From assembly GCA_016202645.1 (NCBI GenBank), contig JACQOF010000127.1:135714-181296 (forward strand): 45,583 bases of DNA. The letters run 5' to 3'. Made by a program: the position numbers and the translations under genes. Source of the stretch: a bacterium. GTDB taxonomy: Bacteria > Lindowbacteria > 2-12-FULL-62-27. Shown piece by piece: positions 1-8,605 of this stretch (positions are counted from its first letter, which is position 1; every line of letters starts with the position of its first letter). A model generated the notes under the pieces. The model did not search any database, had not been told where the DNA came from, and worked only from the letters and a program-made list of their open reading frames with translations.

Positions 1-158
1 ACGCCCGTCGTCAATTCTCCAGCGGCGGCGCCGCCGAGCAGAGGCAATTCGACTTCGCGCCGGGGCGCATCGGCGGCGAGGACCCGCCCGGACACGGCGC
101 ACAGCGCAACCCATCCCATCGCGACGCGCAGACTGAAGAAACCAATGCGTCTGTTCAT
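1..158 (-). CDS. 5' end of a secreted protein, unknown function (partial)
   Basis: Only the first 52 codons are in the window; the gene runs off the left edge. The ATG at 158-156 overlaps the TGA of the upstream TPR gene (ATGA), so the two are translationally coupled. The N-terminus looks like a classical signal peptide: MNRR, a hydrophobic stretch of about 20 residues, then a VLAAD cleavage-like site near residue 29. The mature part begins with a Pro/Arg-rich segment and a Gly/Ala-rich segment. Coupling to a secreted TPR protein suggests a shared envelope role, but no domain is visible and no function is proposed. Confidence 0.6.
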   Translation of the reverse strand, partial: MNRRIGFFSLRVAMGWVALCAVSGRVLAADAPRREVELPLLGGAAAGELTTG

Positions 159-1081
159 TCGGGACTCGAGTCAAGCCCGCCCGTGGTATCCAGAGCGCGG
201 GCGCGGGCGCGATACTGGCCGGCCACGTCCGGCTGGCCGATCTGATCGAGGGCCATAGCCATGTGCAAGTCCCGTTCGGCCGTCTCACGCATGGCCATGG
301 ACCGCCGGAAATGTTCGAGGGCCTCGACCGGCCGGCCCTGGCGAAGGAGCGTGAGGCCGAGCGTATCGTAGAGAAAATCGACGTATTCATCCGCGCCGTC
401 CGCCAGGAACGCGCGGCGGATCAGAGTTTCGGCAGACGGATCTTCCAGCTCGCTCATGACGAGCGCGAGATTATTGAGCACGACCGGGTGTTCCGGATAA
501 ACGCGCAGAAGTTCCTGATACCGCGCGACGGATTCCGTCAGACGCCCCTTCTGCCGAAAAGTCTCAATCCGGCCAATTTCATCCCAGAGCGATACCGCCG
601 ACTTGCCGGCCCGGCGGCCAAATCCGTCCGCGCGGCGGCTCCTGGGAAGATCCCGGGGCGGCGCGAGGAGCAGTTCGTGAGGTTCGGCGTTTCGAATGAG
701 TTTGCGGGCGAAAGACCGGATTTCATTTCCCTCGGCGCCCCCGACGGGCGTCATCGCCGCGGCGGCGAGCGCAGCCGGCGCGCCGGGCCGTTCCAGAATG
801 GACGCGGCGTAGCCGAATTTCAGGAGGGCCTGACTCCGGAGCGGCTCGCCCGCGAGCTTGGCGACCACCGCGAACTGTACGGCGGCCTCATGGATTCGTC
901 CGGCGTGAAGCAGAGCCAGGGCGCGCTCGTAGTTAGCCGCCAGCGCCGGATCTTCGCCAGTCTGCGCCCGGAACGGTTTTTCCGACGCGACACCGATCGA
1001 CCCGTCGGCCGCCACATAGGTTACAGCCGAGAGAGCGGCACAGACGCCCAAGGCGCAGAGAAATCGTCTAGGAAACAGCAT
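155..1081 (-). CDS. Secreted TPR-repeat protein
   Basis: This is a 308-residue protein with an N-terminal signal peptide (MLFPRRFLCALG, hydrophobic core, cleavage near AAD at residues 24-26). A first TPR-like unit lies near residues 50-78 (NYERALALLHAGRIHEA). A group of two to four TPR units covers about 170-300, with the typical pattern of alternating small and aromatic residues, for example YPEHPVVLNNLALVMSEL and LGLTLLRQGRPVEALEHF. TPR arrays bind other proteins; the signal peptide places this one in the periplasm or on the envelope. It overlaps the next gene by ATGA, so both probably belong to one unit. No clear Shine-Dalgarno precedes the ATG. No enzyme domain is seen. Confidence 0.75.
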   Translation of the reverse strand: MLFPRRFLCALGVCAALSAVTYVAADGSIGVASEKPFRAQTGEDPALAANYERALALLHAGRIHEAAVQFAVVAKLAGEPLRSQALLKFGYAASILERPGAPAALAAAAMTPVGGAEGNEIRSFARKLIRNAEPHELLLAPPRDLPRSRRADGFGRRAGKSAVSLWDEIGRIETFRQKGRLTESVARYQELLRVYPEHPVVLNNLALVMSELEDPSAETLIRRAFLADGADEYVDFLYDTLGLTLLRQGRPVEALEHFRRSMAMRETAERDLHMAMALDQIGQPDVAGQYRARARALDTTGGLDSSPE

Positions 1082-1114
1082 ATTTCGGGAGAATAATAAT
1101 CCCCCGGCGGAATG

Positions 1115-4100
1115 TCAACGCAACTTCCGAAGCCGCCGGCCGGCCACCTGCAGATCGAGCAGGTGCGGCGCCGTGTGAATTTCCGTCAGGCGGCGCGCGG
1201 CGGTCGGTGGAACGCCGAGATTCCGGATCCGCCGATGATACTCCCGGAAAATTTTCCGCTCCGCAACCGACAAAAGGGATTCGGCGATCGGCAGGAGACG
1301 GGTCAGATGGCCGAAGGTTTCAAGGGCCGCTGTGACGTCCTGTTGGGCATACTCCTTGAGGATCCAGCGCGTGATTTCAAACAGATTTTCCTCCAATTCG
1401 TCCAGCGTCTCGATCCGCCCCCTACTCTGAGTGAAGGAAATGCCATCCCTGGCATTTCCCTGAGTTGAGGATTCGGGGACAGACATCCTTGTCCGCGCCG
1501 CCGCCGAACGGATCGACTCGGCGCCGGTCAGGCGTTCCGCCACGAAATAGGCCCGGACCGCCCGGGACCAGGACACATCGCAATCCTCCGCGAGACGAAA
1601 CGCGGCGGTGAGGCCCGCCCGGTTAACAAAAGCGTTTGCGGCGGCGGCCGCGACGATCTGATCCGCGAGGGGATGCCCGGTCAGGCGCCGTCCGAACGAC
1701 CGGACGATCTTCCGGGGGAAATAGGCCTGAAGAAACGGTCCGAGAACCGGATCCGCCGAGAGAGACGTTTTCGGGGCAACATCCTCAAGCAGGTCCCGGT
1801 TGACGGCGAGTTTCACATAGGCGAGGAGAACCGCAAGTTCCGGCCGCCAGAAGGACTGGGATTTTTTCGCGCGCTCGGAAATTTCCCGGTCGGAAGGCAG
1901 GCCCTCGATTTCCCGGGACATGCCCTGCCGGTCCTTCAGAGCATCCATCAGTTTGGGATAGACCTCTATCTGTCGGAGGCTTCGGCGTTCCTCAAGAGAC
2001 AGGACCCGGCTCTGACTTTCATTGTCTTCGAGCACCCGCGCCGTGACCGGCCCCGTCAGACCCCTCAGCATGCGGCGGCCCCGGGCGGCCGGCACGCGCA
2101 TTTCCCGCAGGAGGATTTTCAAATTGACTTCGTGGTCCGACAGATCCACGCCCGCGGAATTATCGACCGCATCCGTGTTGATTCTGCCGCCCGCCCTCGC
2201 GTATTCGATCCGGGCCGCCTGGGTGAGCCCGAGATTTCCGCCCTCGCCGATGATTTTCGCGCGGACTTCCGATGCGTTGACCCGGACCCGGTCGTTGATC
2301 GGATCGCCGACGTCCGGATGCCGCTCTTCCGTCGCTTTGACGTAGGTGCCGATGCCGCCGTTATAGAGGAGATCAACGTCCATTTTCAAAATCGCCCGGA
2401 TCACGTCCTCCCCGCTGACTCCGTGGACCGGCACGCCCAGCAGGCGTGCGGCTTCCGGCGAGAGGTTGAGGCGTTTGGAGGACCGGAGAGAAACGCCGCC
2501 GCCCTTGGAGATGGCTTTGGTATCGTAGTCATTCCAGTTGGACTGCGGCATGCGAAACAGGCGGCGCCGCTCCAGCCAGGCTTTACGGGCGTTCGGGTTT
2601 GGATCGAGGAAGATGAATTTGTGGTTGAAGGCCGCAAGGAGTTTGAGAGTCCTTGTCTCCGGGCCCCAAATCATTCCGTTCCCGAAAACGTCGCCGGCCA
2701 TGTCTCCGATGGCGACGCAGGTCAAGGAACCCGCGTGCGCGCGCATGTTCAGATGGTGCCGCAGGCACACCCACACGCCGCGCGCCGTGATCCCGAGTTT
2801 TTTGTGGTCGTACCCGTCTTTCCCGCCGGACGCGAACGCGTCGCCAAGCCAGAATCCCGCCGAAAGGGAAATGTCGTTGGCAACGTCGCTGTATTTGGCC
2901 GTGCCCTTGTCGGCCGCCACGACCAGATACGGATCCGGCTCGTCGTGAATGACGCACCCGACGGGCTGAATGACACGACCGCCAATCATGTTGTCCGTCA
3001 GATCAAGAAGCGTGCGGATGAACCGCCGGTATCCCTCCACCGCGTCCCGCGGTGTACCGCCGCGCTTGATGACAAAACCGCCTTTCGCTCCCACGGGAAC
3101 GATCACCGCATTCTTGACCATCTGCGTTTTCATGAGCCCCAGAACTTCCGTCCGATAATCATCCCGGCGGTCCGACAGCCGGATCCCGCCGCGCGCGATC
3201 AGCCCGCCCCTGAGGTGGATGCCTTCGACGTGCGAGTCCTGCACAAAAATCTCAAAGAGCGGCACCGGCCGCGGCATCGCGTGGATGTCGGCGCTGCGGA
3301 TTTTCATGCCGAGAGTCTGCCGGATCGGCGTCTGAAAATAATTGGTCCGGACCGTCGCCCGGATCGCGTCAGCCACGAGGCGTAGAATGCGGTCTTCCAG
3401 AAGGTCATCCACGCTGTTCAAGGCCTCCTCGAGCAGATCGACCTGATCCGATTCCCGCTTTTCGCGATGGACGGACCGGGGCGGACCGAAAGCCAGATCG
3501 AAGCGGGCGATGAACAGGTCGGTCAGGATCCGCGCCACCGCGGGATTTTCCACGAGGGCCGCATCGATCGACCGGAGTGTGTAGGCCGGGACGATCTGGT
3601 GGAGATAATTCCGATAAAGTCTCAGCATCAGCACTTCCCGGAGCTGGAGTCCGGCCAGGAGCGTGAGGGAACTGAGGGCGTCGCACTCGATCCGGCCGTC
3701 CAGCGATTCGACGATGCTCTCGGAGAGAATGGCGCCCAGCCGCTCGACATCAATCTTTCCGGCGGCGCTCTGGAGCCGGAAGGTGTGGATGAAGGCCATC
3801 GGCAGATCTCCCGCGGACGCGGGGGGGCGGACCGAATTGGACATTTCATCAACCACCCGGAATCCATGATGGGTCAAAACCGGCATGATGTCCGACAGGA
3901 CCAGTTTGGTGCGCAGGTGATACAGCTTGAGCCGCGAGCAGTCGGGGTCGGCCTTGGAGTTGAAGATATCCACGTGGATGTCGCCCGGATCCTTGAGTTT
4001 TTCGAGCATGAGGATGTCATGTTGGGCGCCCTGGGGCGGGGTGTGGTTATGGAACTCGACGCTGAAGGCCGTCCCATATTTTTTGAAGAGCCGATCGGCC

Positions 4101-5692
4101 ACGCGCGGGCCCGCCGAGGCCGCCAGGACCTCCCGCAGGCGGTCCGGCCAGGTCTTGCAGATTTCCGCGAGTTCCCGCTCCAGTTCTGTAAAAGACTTGC
4201 CGGCCGGAGTCTTGCGCCCGGTGACGCAGAAAAAATATAACCGCGCGAAATCGCCGCCCTCGGTTCCCATCGACAGCGAATAGTCGATGGACGCCGCCTC
4301 CAGACGCCGCCGCAGGACCGCCTCCATTCTGGCTCGCGCGTCGGTGTTGAACTTCTCCTTCGGCATCACCACCATCACCGATATCCCGCGTCCCCGGAGG
4401 TCCGGCCGGAAGGTCGCCTTGAAATCCAACTTGCTCTGGGCAACCAGGGCCGTCCGGATTTCCCGGCGAAGATCATCCACGGACGCCCCGAAGAGGAGGT
4501 CCTTGGGATAGCCCGCGAAAATCCCGTAGATCTCCCGGAAATCATGCGAATGCGCCTGCACCCCCTCCGCCTGGATCACCGCTTCGAATTTTTTCCGGAG
4601 TATCGGAATGTCGGTCGATGGAAGACCCTCGACGCGGTTCGTGAACAACCCCTGGATCCGCCGCTCGCCGGCCAGCCGCCCGGCGCCGTCAAAAATTTTC
4701 TGGCCGATGTAGGCCATCGGCTCCCGGCGGTAGATCGGCGACAGCGCCGATGTCTGCGCGACAACGAGGGAGGCACCCTGAAGTTTCAGGCCGCGGCGCA
4801 GGGACGGGACCACCCGGGTCAGAGGCACCGGCCGGTAAAACCGCGAGATGCGTTCGGCCCGGAGAATGCCAAGCCCGCTGCCGCGCCGGAGAGAAAAATA
4901 TTTCCGGCCGCGCTTGTTCGCAAGATTGTATTCCCGATATCCAAGCAGGATGAAATTCCCGTCCAGAAGCCACGTGAGAAACTCCGCTTCTTCACGCCGG
5001 GCGTCAGGGTCTGTATCCGAACGCTTTTCGATATCCGAACGCATCGCCACCGTCGCCGCCCTCATCCGGTCAAAATCCCGAACGACGTGGCGGATGTCGG
5101 CGTAAATAGACTCCAGCGACGTCTCAATCTGCCGGAGCCGCCTCGCATCCTCCACCCGGTCGACTTCCACATGGATCAGGGACTGTCCGGGTTCGCCCGG
5201 CCCGATCTGAACCGGCGTTATCCCGCCTCCGCGTTCGACGCGGATCGGAAGAATGGGATGGACAAGATGCACGACGTTGAGTCCCAGCCCGCGGAGACAC
5301 TCCCGGACGCTCGCGACATAAAATGGACCGTCCCTGGCCGAAATCTGCAGGACCGTCCGATCCGATGAAAATCCGGCCGGCGTCAGAGACGCCGGCACTT
5401 GGGGCCTCGGAGAGGCTGATCCGTCCTTTTTTTCCTCGGGATTGAATACCGCGACCCCAACACCCGTTCGCAGACTGAGCGCCATGACCCGGCGGGCGCT
5501 GTGGAGGATGGACGCCAGGTCCCCGGCGCTGTAGCCGAGCACAAAACCATCTGGTGCGTTTTTAAAGAAATGCGGCGCCACCGTCAACAGTTCACGGCCC
5601 GGGCGGCCCCCCCGGCTGAGCAACCGGCGAACCTCCCGCAACCGGCCGGCCACCGGCGGAAAACGAATCGTTACTGCGGTCGGGACTGACAT
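1115..5692 (-). CDS. gdhB: NAD-specific glutamate dehydrogenase, giant type
   Basis: This protein of about 1525 residues belongs to the bacterial NAD-glutamate dehydrogenase family (the 1500-1650 residue type known from Streptomyces and Pseudomonas). It oxidises glutamate to 2-oxoglutarate and ammonia in the cytoplasm. The catalytic block is clear: ARGGIRLSDRRDDYRTEVLG near residue 835, PVGAKGGFVIK near 870 with the catalytic Lys region, DPYLVVAADKGTAKYSDVAN, then ASGGKDGYDHKKLGITARG. The long N-terminal part is the family's regulatory region. I prefer the ATG at 5692, behind a weak GAGAA; a GTG at 5704 would add four residues. Two palindromic insertions sit in non-conserved linkers: a family A repeat near residues 93-109 and a GC-poorer hairpin near residue 1418. 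Neither breaks the frame. No neighbour is functionally linked. The gdhB symbol follows Pseudomonas usage. Confidence 0.93.
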   Translation of the reverse strand: MSVPTAVTIRFPPVAGRLREVRRLLSRGGRPGRELLTVAPHFFKNAPDGFVLGYSAGDLASILHSARRVMALSLRTGVGVAVFNPEEKKDGSASPRPQVPASLTPAGFSSDRTVLQISARDGPFYVASVRECLRGLGLNVVHLVHPILPIRVERGGGITPVQIGPGEPGQSLIHVEVDRVEDARRLRQIETSLESIYADIRHVVRDFDRMRAATVAMRSDIEKRSDTDPDARREEAEFLTWLLDGNFILLGYREYNLANKRGRKYFSLRRGSGLGILRAERISRFYRPVPLTRVVPSLRRGLKLQGASLVVAQTSALSPIYRREPMAYIGQKIFDGAGRLAGERRIQGLFTNRVEGLPSTDIPILRKKFEAVIQAEGVQAHSHDFREIYGIFAGYPKDLLFGASVDDLRREIRTALVAQSKLDFKATFRPDLRGRGISVMVVMPKEKFNTDARARMEAVLRRRLEAASIDYSLSMGTEGGDFARLYFFCVTGRKTPAGKSFTELERELAEICKTWPDRLREVLAASAGPRVADRLFKKYGTAFSVEFHNHTPPQGAQHDILMLEKLKDPGDIHVDIFNSKADPDCSRLKLYHLRTKLVLSDIMPVLTHHGFRVVDEMSNSVRPPASAGDLPMAFIHTFRLQSAAGKIDVERLGAILSESIVESLDGRIECDALSSLTLLAGLQLREVLMLRLYRNYLHQIVPAYTLRSIDAALVENPAVARILTDLFIARFDLAFGPPRSVHREKRESDQVDLLEEALNSVDDLLEDRILRLVADAIRATVRTNYFQTPIRQTLGMKIRSADIHAMPRPVPLFEIFVQDSHVEGIHLRGGLIARGGIRLSDRRDDYRTEVLGLMKTQMVKNAVIVPVGAKGGFVIKRGGTPRDAVEGYRRFIRTLLDLTDNMIGGRVIQPVGCVIHDEPDPYLVVAADKGTAKYSDVANDISLSAGFWLGDAFASGGKDGYDHKKLGITARGVWVCLRHHLNMRAHAGSLTCVAIGDMAGDVFGNGMIWGPETRTLKLLAAFNHKFIFLDPNPNARKAWLERRRLFRMPQSNWNDYDTKAISKGGGVSLRSSKRLNLSPEAARLLGVPVHGVSGEDVIRAILKMDVDLLYNGGIGTYVKATEERHPDVGDPINDRVRVNASEVRAKIIGEGGNLGLTQAARIEYARAGGRINTDAVDNSAGVDLSDHEVNLKILLREMRVPAARGRRMLRGLTGPVTARVLEDNESQSRVLSLEERRSLRQIEVYPKLMDALKDRQGMSREIEGLPSDREISERAKKSQSFWRPELAVLLAYVKLAVNRDLLEDVAPKTSLSADPVLGPFLQAYFPRKIVRSFGRRLTGHPLADQIVAAAAANAFVNRAGLTAAFRLAEDCDVSWSRAVRAYFVAERLTGAESIRSAAARTRMSVPESSTQGNARDGISFTQSRGRIETLDELEENLFEITRWILKEYAQQDVTAALETFGHLTRLLPIAESLLSVAERKIFREYHRRIRNLGVPPTAARRLTEIHTAPHLLDLQVAGRRLRKLR
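1436..1459. repeat. Perfect 10-bp inverted repeat inside the glutamate dehydrogenase gene
   Basis: GGAAATGCCA and TGGCATTTCC face each other across a 4-base loop. CTGAGT occurs on both sides, at about 1426-1431 and 1460-1465. It encodes a Ser/Thr/Gly-rich segment (ESSTQGNARDGISF) in the C-terminal helical region, which looks like an inserted linker. Confidence 0.6.
5376..5426 (+). repeat. Dispersed palindromic repeat, family A, copy 1 (in the glutamate dehydrogenase gene)
   Basis: The plus strand carries GGCCGGCGTCAGAGACGCCG, followed by GCACTTGGGGCCTCGGAGAG and GCTGATCCG. The first part is a hairpin with CCGGCGTC/GACGCCGG arms. It is antisense to the gene and encodes about 17 residues (SPRPQVPASLTPAG) in an N-terminal linker. 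It matches copies at 32661, 37380 and 38871, in a frame different from all of them. Confidence 0.8.
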
Positions 5693-5734
5693 CGAAGTTC
5701 TCACACGCTAGATCAGGCGCGCGGGTCTGTCAAT

Positions 5735-5833
5735 GTCGGGATGTATCGGGGTATCGGAGTATCGGAGCATTTGGACCAGGGGGCCGTTGGTGTTTCACCG
5801 ATACACCGTTACTCCGATACACCGATACTCTCA
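5735..5833. repeat. Inverted array of GTATCGGN octamers, family D, copy 1
   Basis: About three to four imperfect tandem octamers (GTATCGGG, GTATCGGA, GTATCGGA) face the same octamers in reverse complement across a spacer of about 35 bases. Together they could form a long imperfect stem. The element fills the space between the divergent glutamate dehydrogenase and glycosyltransferase genes. A second copy is at 41405-41490. Confidence 0.75.
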
Positions 5834-5864
5834 GACTTGAATTTTAGGGGCGTTGGGACTTACC

Positions 5865-6830
5865 ATGGGCGCCGTGGACCTGTCGATTGTGATTCCTGTT
5901 CTGAACGAGGAGGGGAACCTCGAGCGGCTGCAAAGCGAGATCGCCGCCGCCGTCGCGCCGCTGGGGCGCGCCTACGAAGTCATCTACGTGGACGACGGCT
6001 CGACCGACCGGAGTTTCGATATCCTGAAGGGGATGGCAGCGCGCGCATCGAATGTTCGGGTGATCCGGTTTCGGAGAAATTTCGGCCAGACCGCGGCGCT
6101 GGCCTGCGGGGCCGAGACAGCAACGGGCGAGACCGTGATTTTTCTCGACGCCGACGGGCAAAACGATCCGGCCGACATTCCGAAACTCCTCGAGACCCTG
6201 GACGATGGATACGACGTCGTTTCCGGCTGGCGGTTTGACCGCAAGGACGACCGGATCACGCGGATTCTGCCCTCGACCATCGCCAATTGGGTCATCTCCC
6301 GGGTCACGGGCGTTCACCTGCACGACTACGGGTGCACCCTGAAAGCCTACCGCCGGGAAATTCTCAAAAATGTCCGGCTCTACGGCGAGATGCACCGGTT
6401 CATTCCCGTCTACGCGAAGCTGGTCGGCGCGCGCATCACGGAGCTGAAGGTCAATCACCGGCCGCGCACCGCCGGGGTCACGAAGTACGGCCTGTCGCGG
6501 ACATTCAAGGTCATCCTGGATCTCTTCACGGCCAAACTCATGACGAGCTACATCACCAAGCCGATCCATTTTTTCGGGGGACTTGGATTCGGCCTCTGCG
6601 GACTCGGGATCCTTTCGGCCGTCGAGACCTTGATCGAAAAACGTCTCATGGGACACTACGTCCACTCCAACCCGTTCATCCTACTCGCCATTTTTCTCTT
6701 CCAGCTCGGTGTTTTGTTCATCCTCATGGGCCTGATCGCCGAGCTCATCATCCGCACCTACCACGAATCGACCGGCAAGGCGGTCTATTTCATCTCGGAC
6801 AGGATCAACATTCAGGGCCATGTCGATTGA
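5865..6830 (+). CDS. GT2 glycosyltransferase with C-terminal membrane anchor (DPM1/ArnC-like)
   Basis: This 321-residue family-2 glycosyltransferase is of the polyprenyl-phosphate sugar transferase type. It would transfer a nucleotide sugar to a lipid carrier at the cytoplasmic membrane. The N-terminal GT-A domain shows SIVIPVLNEEGNL, DDGSTDRS and the DxD-type DADGQNDP. The Y-GCTLKAYRR motif follows in the second half, and two predicted membrane helices lie near residues 225-250 and 265-290. I chose the ATG at 5865; an upstream TTG at 5853 is possible. Its end overlaps gatC by 11 bases, so it heads the gatCAB operon although the functions are unrelated. The lipid-linked sugar could feed the GT-C-like membrane proteins at 25-30 kb, but that is inference. 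Confidence 0.88.
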   Translation: MGAVDLSIVIPVLNEEGNLERLQSEIAAAVAPLGRAYEVIYVDDGSTDRSFDILKGMAARASNVRVIRFRRNFGQTAALACGAETATGETVIFLDADGQNDPADIPKLLETLDDGYDVVSGWRFDRKDDRITRILPSTIANWVISRVTGVHLHDYGCTLKAYRREILKNVRLYGEMHRFIPVYAKLVGARITELKVNHRPRTAGVTKYGLSRTFKVILDLFTAKLMTSYITKPIHFFGGLGFGLCGLGILSAVETLIEKRLMGHYVHSNPFILLAIFLFQLGVLFILMGLIAELIIRTYHESTGKAVYFISDRINIQGHVD

Positions 6831-7110
6831 CCGCAAGACCGTCGAGCACGTCGCCGCGCTTGCGCGCCTCGGGCTGACCGGGGAGGAAAAAACAAAACTC
6901 GAAGCTGAACTTTCCGGCATTCTCGATCACGTCGCACAGCTTTCGAAACTCGAGACCGGCAAGGTCGAACCGCTTTACCACATTCTGCCGATCCAGAACG
7001 TCTTCCGGGAGGACGCCGCATCCCCGGCCGGCGTCCGGGACGATGTGCTCAAGCACGCGCCCGGCGCGCGGCCGCCGTTTTTTGTCGTGCCGAACGTCCT
7101 CGATGAGTAA
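6820..7110 (+). CDS. gatC: Asp/Glu-tRNA amidotransferase subunit C
   Basis: The 96-residue GatC wraps around GatA and GatB in the amidotransferase that converts misacylated Glu-tRNA(Gln) and Asp-tRNA(Asn) to the Gln and Asn forms. The N-terminal pattern VEHVAALARLGLTGEEKTKL and the ending FFVVPNVLDE are typical, and the length matches the family. It starts inside the end of the glycosyltransferase gene, and its final bases (ATGAGTAA) contain the gatA start. This points to translational coupling through gatC-gatA-gatB. Confidence 0.95.
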   Translation: MSIDRKTVEHVAALARLGLTGEEKTKLEAELSGILDHVAQLSKLETGKVEPLYHILPIQNVFREDAASPAGVRDDVLKHAPGARPPFFVVPNVLDE

Positions 7111-8605
7111 AACCGGCCTGGACCTTTCCGCCTGTCAGCTGGCAGACGCGATCCGCGATGGGGAACTGAGGGCGGCGGACGTCTGTGGAACGTTTCTCGA
7201 ACATATCCGGGAACAGGATCCAAAACTTCAGGCTTTCGTCACCGTGCTGGAGGACGACGCGATGCGGCAGGCCGAGTCGGTCGACCGGGACCACTCCCAC
7301 GCGGGCGCGGCGCTGCTTCGCGGCGTGCCGATCGCGCTCAAGGACAACCTCTGCACGCGAGGTGTTCCGACGACCTGCTCCTCAAAAATTCTGGAGGGGT
7401 TCGTGCCGCCCTACGACGCGACGGTGGTGGCGCGCCTTCGGGGCGTGACGCCGTTTCTCGGCAAGACCAACCTCGACGAGTTCGCGATGGGATCGTCCAC
7501 CGAAAATTCCGCCCTCTTTGAAACCCGCAACCCGCACGACCCCGGGTGTGTTCCGGGCGGTTCTTCCGGCGGATCCGCCGCCGCCGTCGCTTCCGGCATG
7601 GCGCCCCTCGCGCTCGGGTCCGACACCGGCGGATCGATCCGCCAGCCCGCGGCCTTTTGCGGAGTTGTCGGCCTGAAACCGACCTATGGCCGCGTGTCCC
7701 GCTACGGCCTCATCGCATTCGCCTCCTCTCTCGACCAGATCGGCCCCTTCGCCCGCACGGCCGAGGACGCGGCGCTTCTCCTCGACGCCATCGCCGGACC
7801 CGACCCGCGCGACGCCACGTGTCTGGCGACAGCCGCGCCGTCTTGCCGCGCAGCGTTATCGAAACCGTTTGAAAAATTGCGAGTGGGCCTGCCCCGCGAA
7901 TATTTTCAGGAGGGTCTTTCGGCGCCGGTTGCGCAGGCGCTGGCGGCGACGCGCCAGTCCCTGCAGGACCTCGGATGCTCGATGGTGGATGTGTCTCTCC
8001 CGCACACCGATTACGCCGTGCCGACCTACTACATCCTCGCGCCCGCCGAAGCCTCCTCGAACCTCGCGCGGTATGATGGCGTGCAGTACGGACTCCGGGC
8101 GCCGGCCGGGAACTTGATCGAACAGTATCTGAACACGAGATCCGCGGGATTCGGCCGCGAGGTCAAACGCCGGATCATGCTTGGCACCTACGCGCTCTCT
8201 TCCGGCTATTATGACGCGTACTATCTCAAGGCCCTGAAAGTCCGCCGGCTGATTCATGACGATTTTTCCAAAGCCTTCGCCCAGGCCGACGTGCTTCTCA
8301 CGCCCACCACGCCGACGGCCGCGTTCCGGTTCGGCGAAAAAGTTTCCGACCCTCTGCAGATGTATCTCTCGGACATCTTCACCATCTCCGCCAACCTCGC
8401 GGGCCTGCCCGCCCTATCCTTCCCCTGCGGAATGGACGGTCATCTCCCCATCGGCGCGCAACTCATCGGTCCCGCGCTTTCCGAAGCGCGGCTCCTGCGG
8501 ATCGTCCACGAGTACCAGAAGGACACCAACTGGCACCTTCGGAGACCCCAGTCCATCCTGCGAAGCCCCCAGAAGCGCAAGCGTACTCCAGGCGAAGCAG
8601 GATGA
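7103..8605 (+). CDS. gatA: Glutamyl-tRNA(Gln) amidotransferase subunit A
   Basis: The 500-residue amidase-signature subunit releases ammonia from glutamine for transamidation. The Ser-cisSer-Lys triad is visible: the Lys of PIALKDNL (near 80), the Ser in GGSSGGSAAAVASG (near 154) and the Ser in GSDTGGSIRQPAA (near 178). The ATG at 7103 lies within the end of gatC and gives the expected MSKTGLDLSACQLADAI start. The stop overlaps the gatB start as ATGA. The last 15 or so residues (RSPQKRKRTPGEAG) are not conserved in the family. They come from a short repeat-like sequence shared with the 5' end of rpe (family E). Confidence 0.97.
   Translation: MSKTGLDLSACQLADAIRDGELRAADVCGTFLEHIREQDPKLQAFVTVLEDDAMRQAESVDRDHSHAGAALLRGVPIALKDNLCTRGVPTTCSSKILEGFVPPYDATVVARLRGVTPFLGKTNLDEFAMGSSTENSALFETRNPHDPGCVPGGSSGGSAAAVASGMAPLALGSDTGGSIRQPAAFCGVVGLKPTYGRVSRYGLIAFASSLDQIGPFARTAEDAALLLDAIAGPDPRDATCLATAAPSCRAALSKPFEKLRVGLPREYFQEGLSAPVAQALAATRQSLQDLGCSMVDVSLPHTDYAVPTYYILAPAEASSNLARYDGVQYGLRAPAGNLIEQYLNTRSAGFGREVKRRIMLGTYALSSGYYDAYYLKALKVRRLIHDDFSKAFAQADVLLTPTTPTAAFRFGEKVSDPLQMYLSDIFTISANLAGLPALSFPCGMDGHLPIGAQLIGPALSEARLLRIVHEYQKDTNWHLRRPQSILRSPQKRKRTPGEAG
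8555..8582 (+). repeat. Short shared motif, family E, copy 1 (gatA 3' end)
   Basis: ATCCTGCGAAGCCCCCAGAA, then GCGCAAGC, matches the sense strand of the 5' end of rpe (42147-42174) at about 24 of 28 positions. Both encode I-L-R-S-P-Q. A nearby GCGAAGCAGGA (8592-8602) could pair with its TCCTGCGAAG. Confidence 0.45.

Noticed and set aside
1673-3385. Long open frame on the plus strand (about 570 codons) opposite glutamate dehydrogenase
   Set aside because: It is antisense to a clearly conserved enzyme, its product is rich in Arg, Pro and His without any domain, and it is explained by high GC content.
5735-5833. CRISPR-like array
   Set aside because: The octamers are contiguous without unique spacers and are inverted between arms, so this is a stem-forming repeat. 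No cas genes are present.
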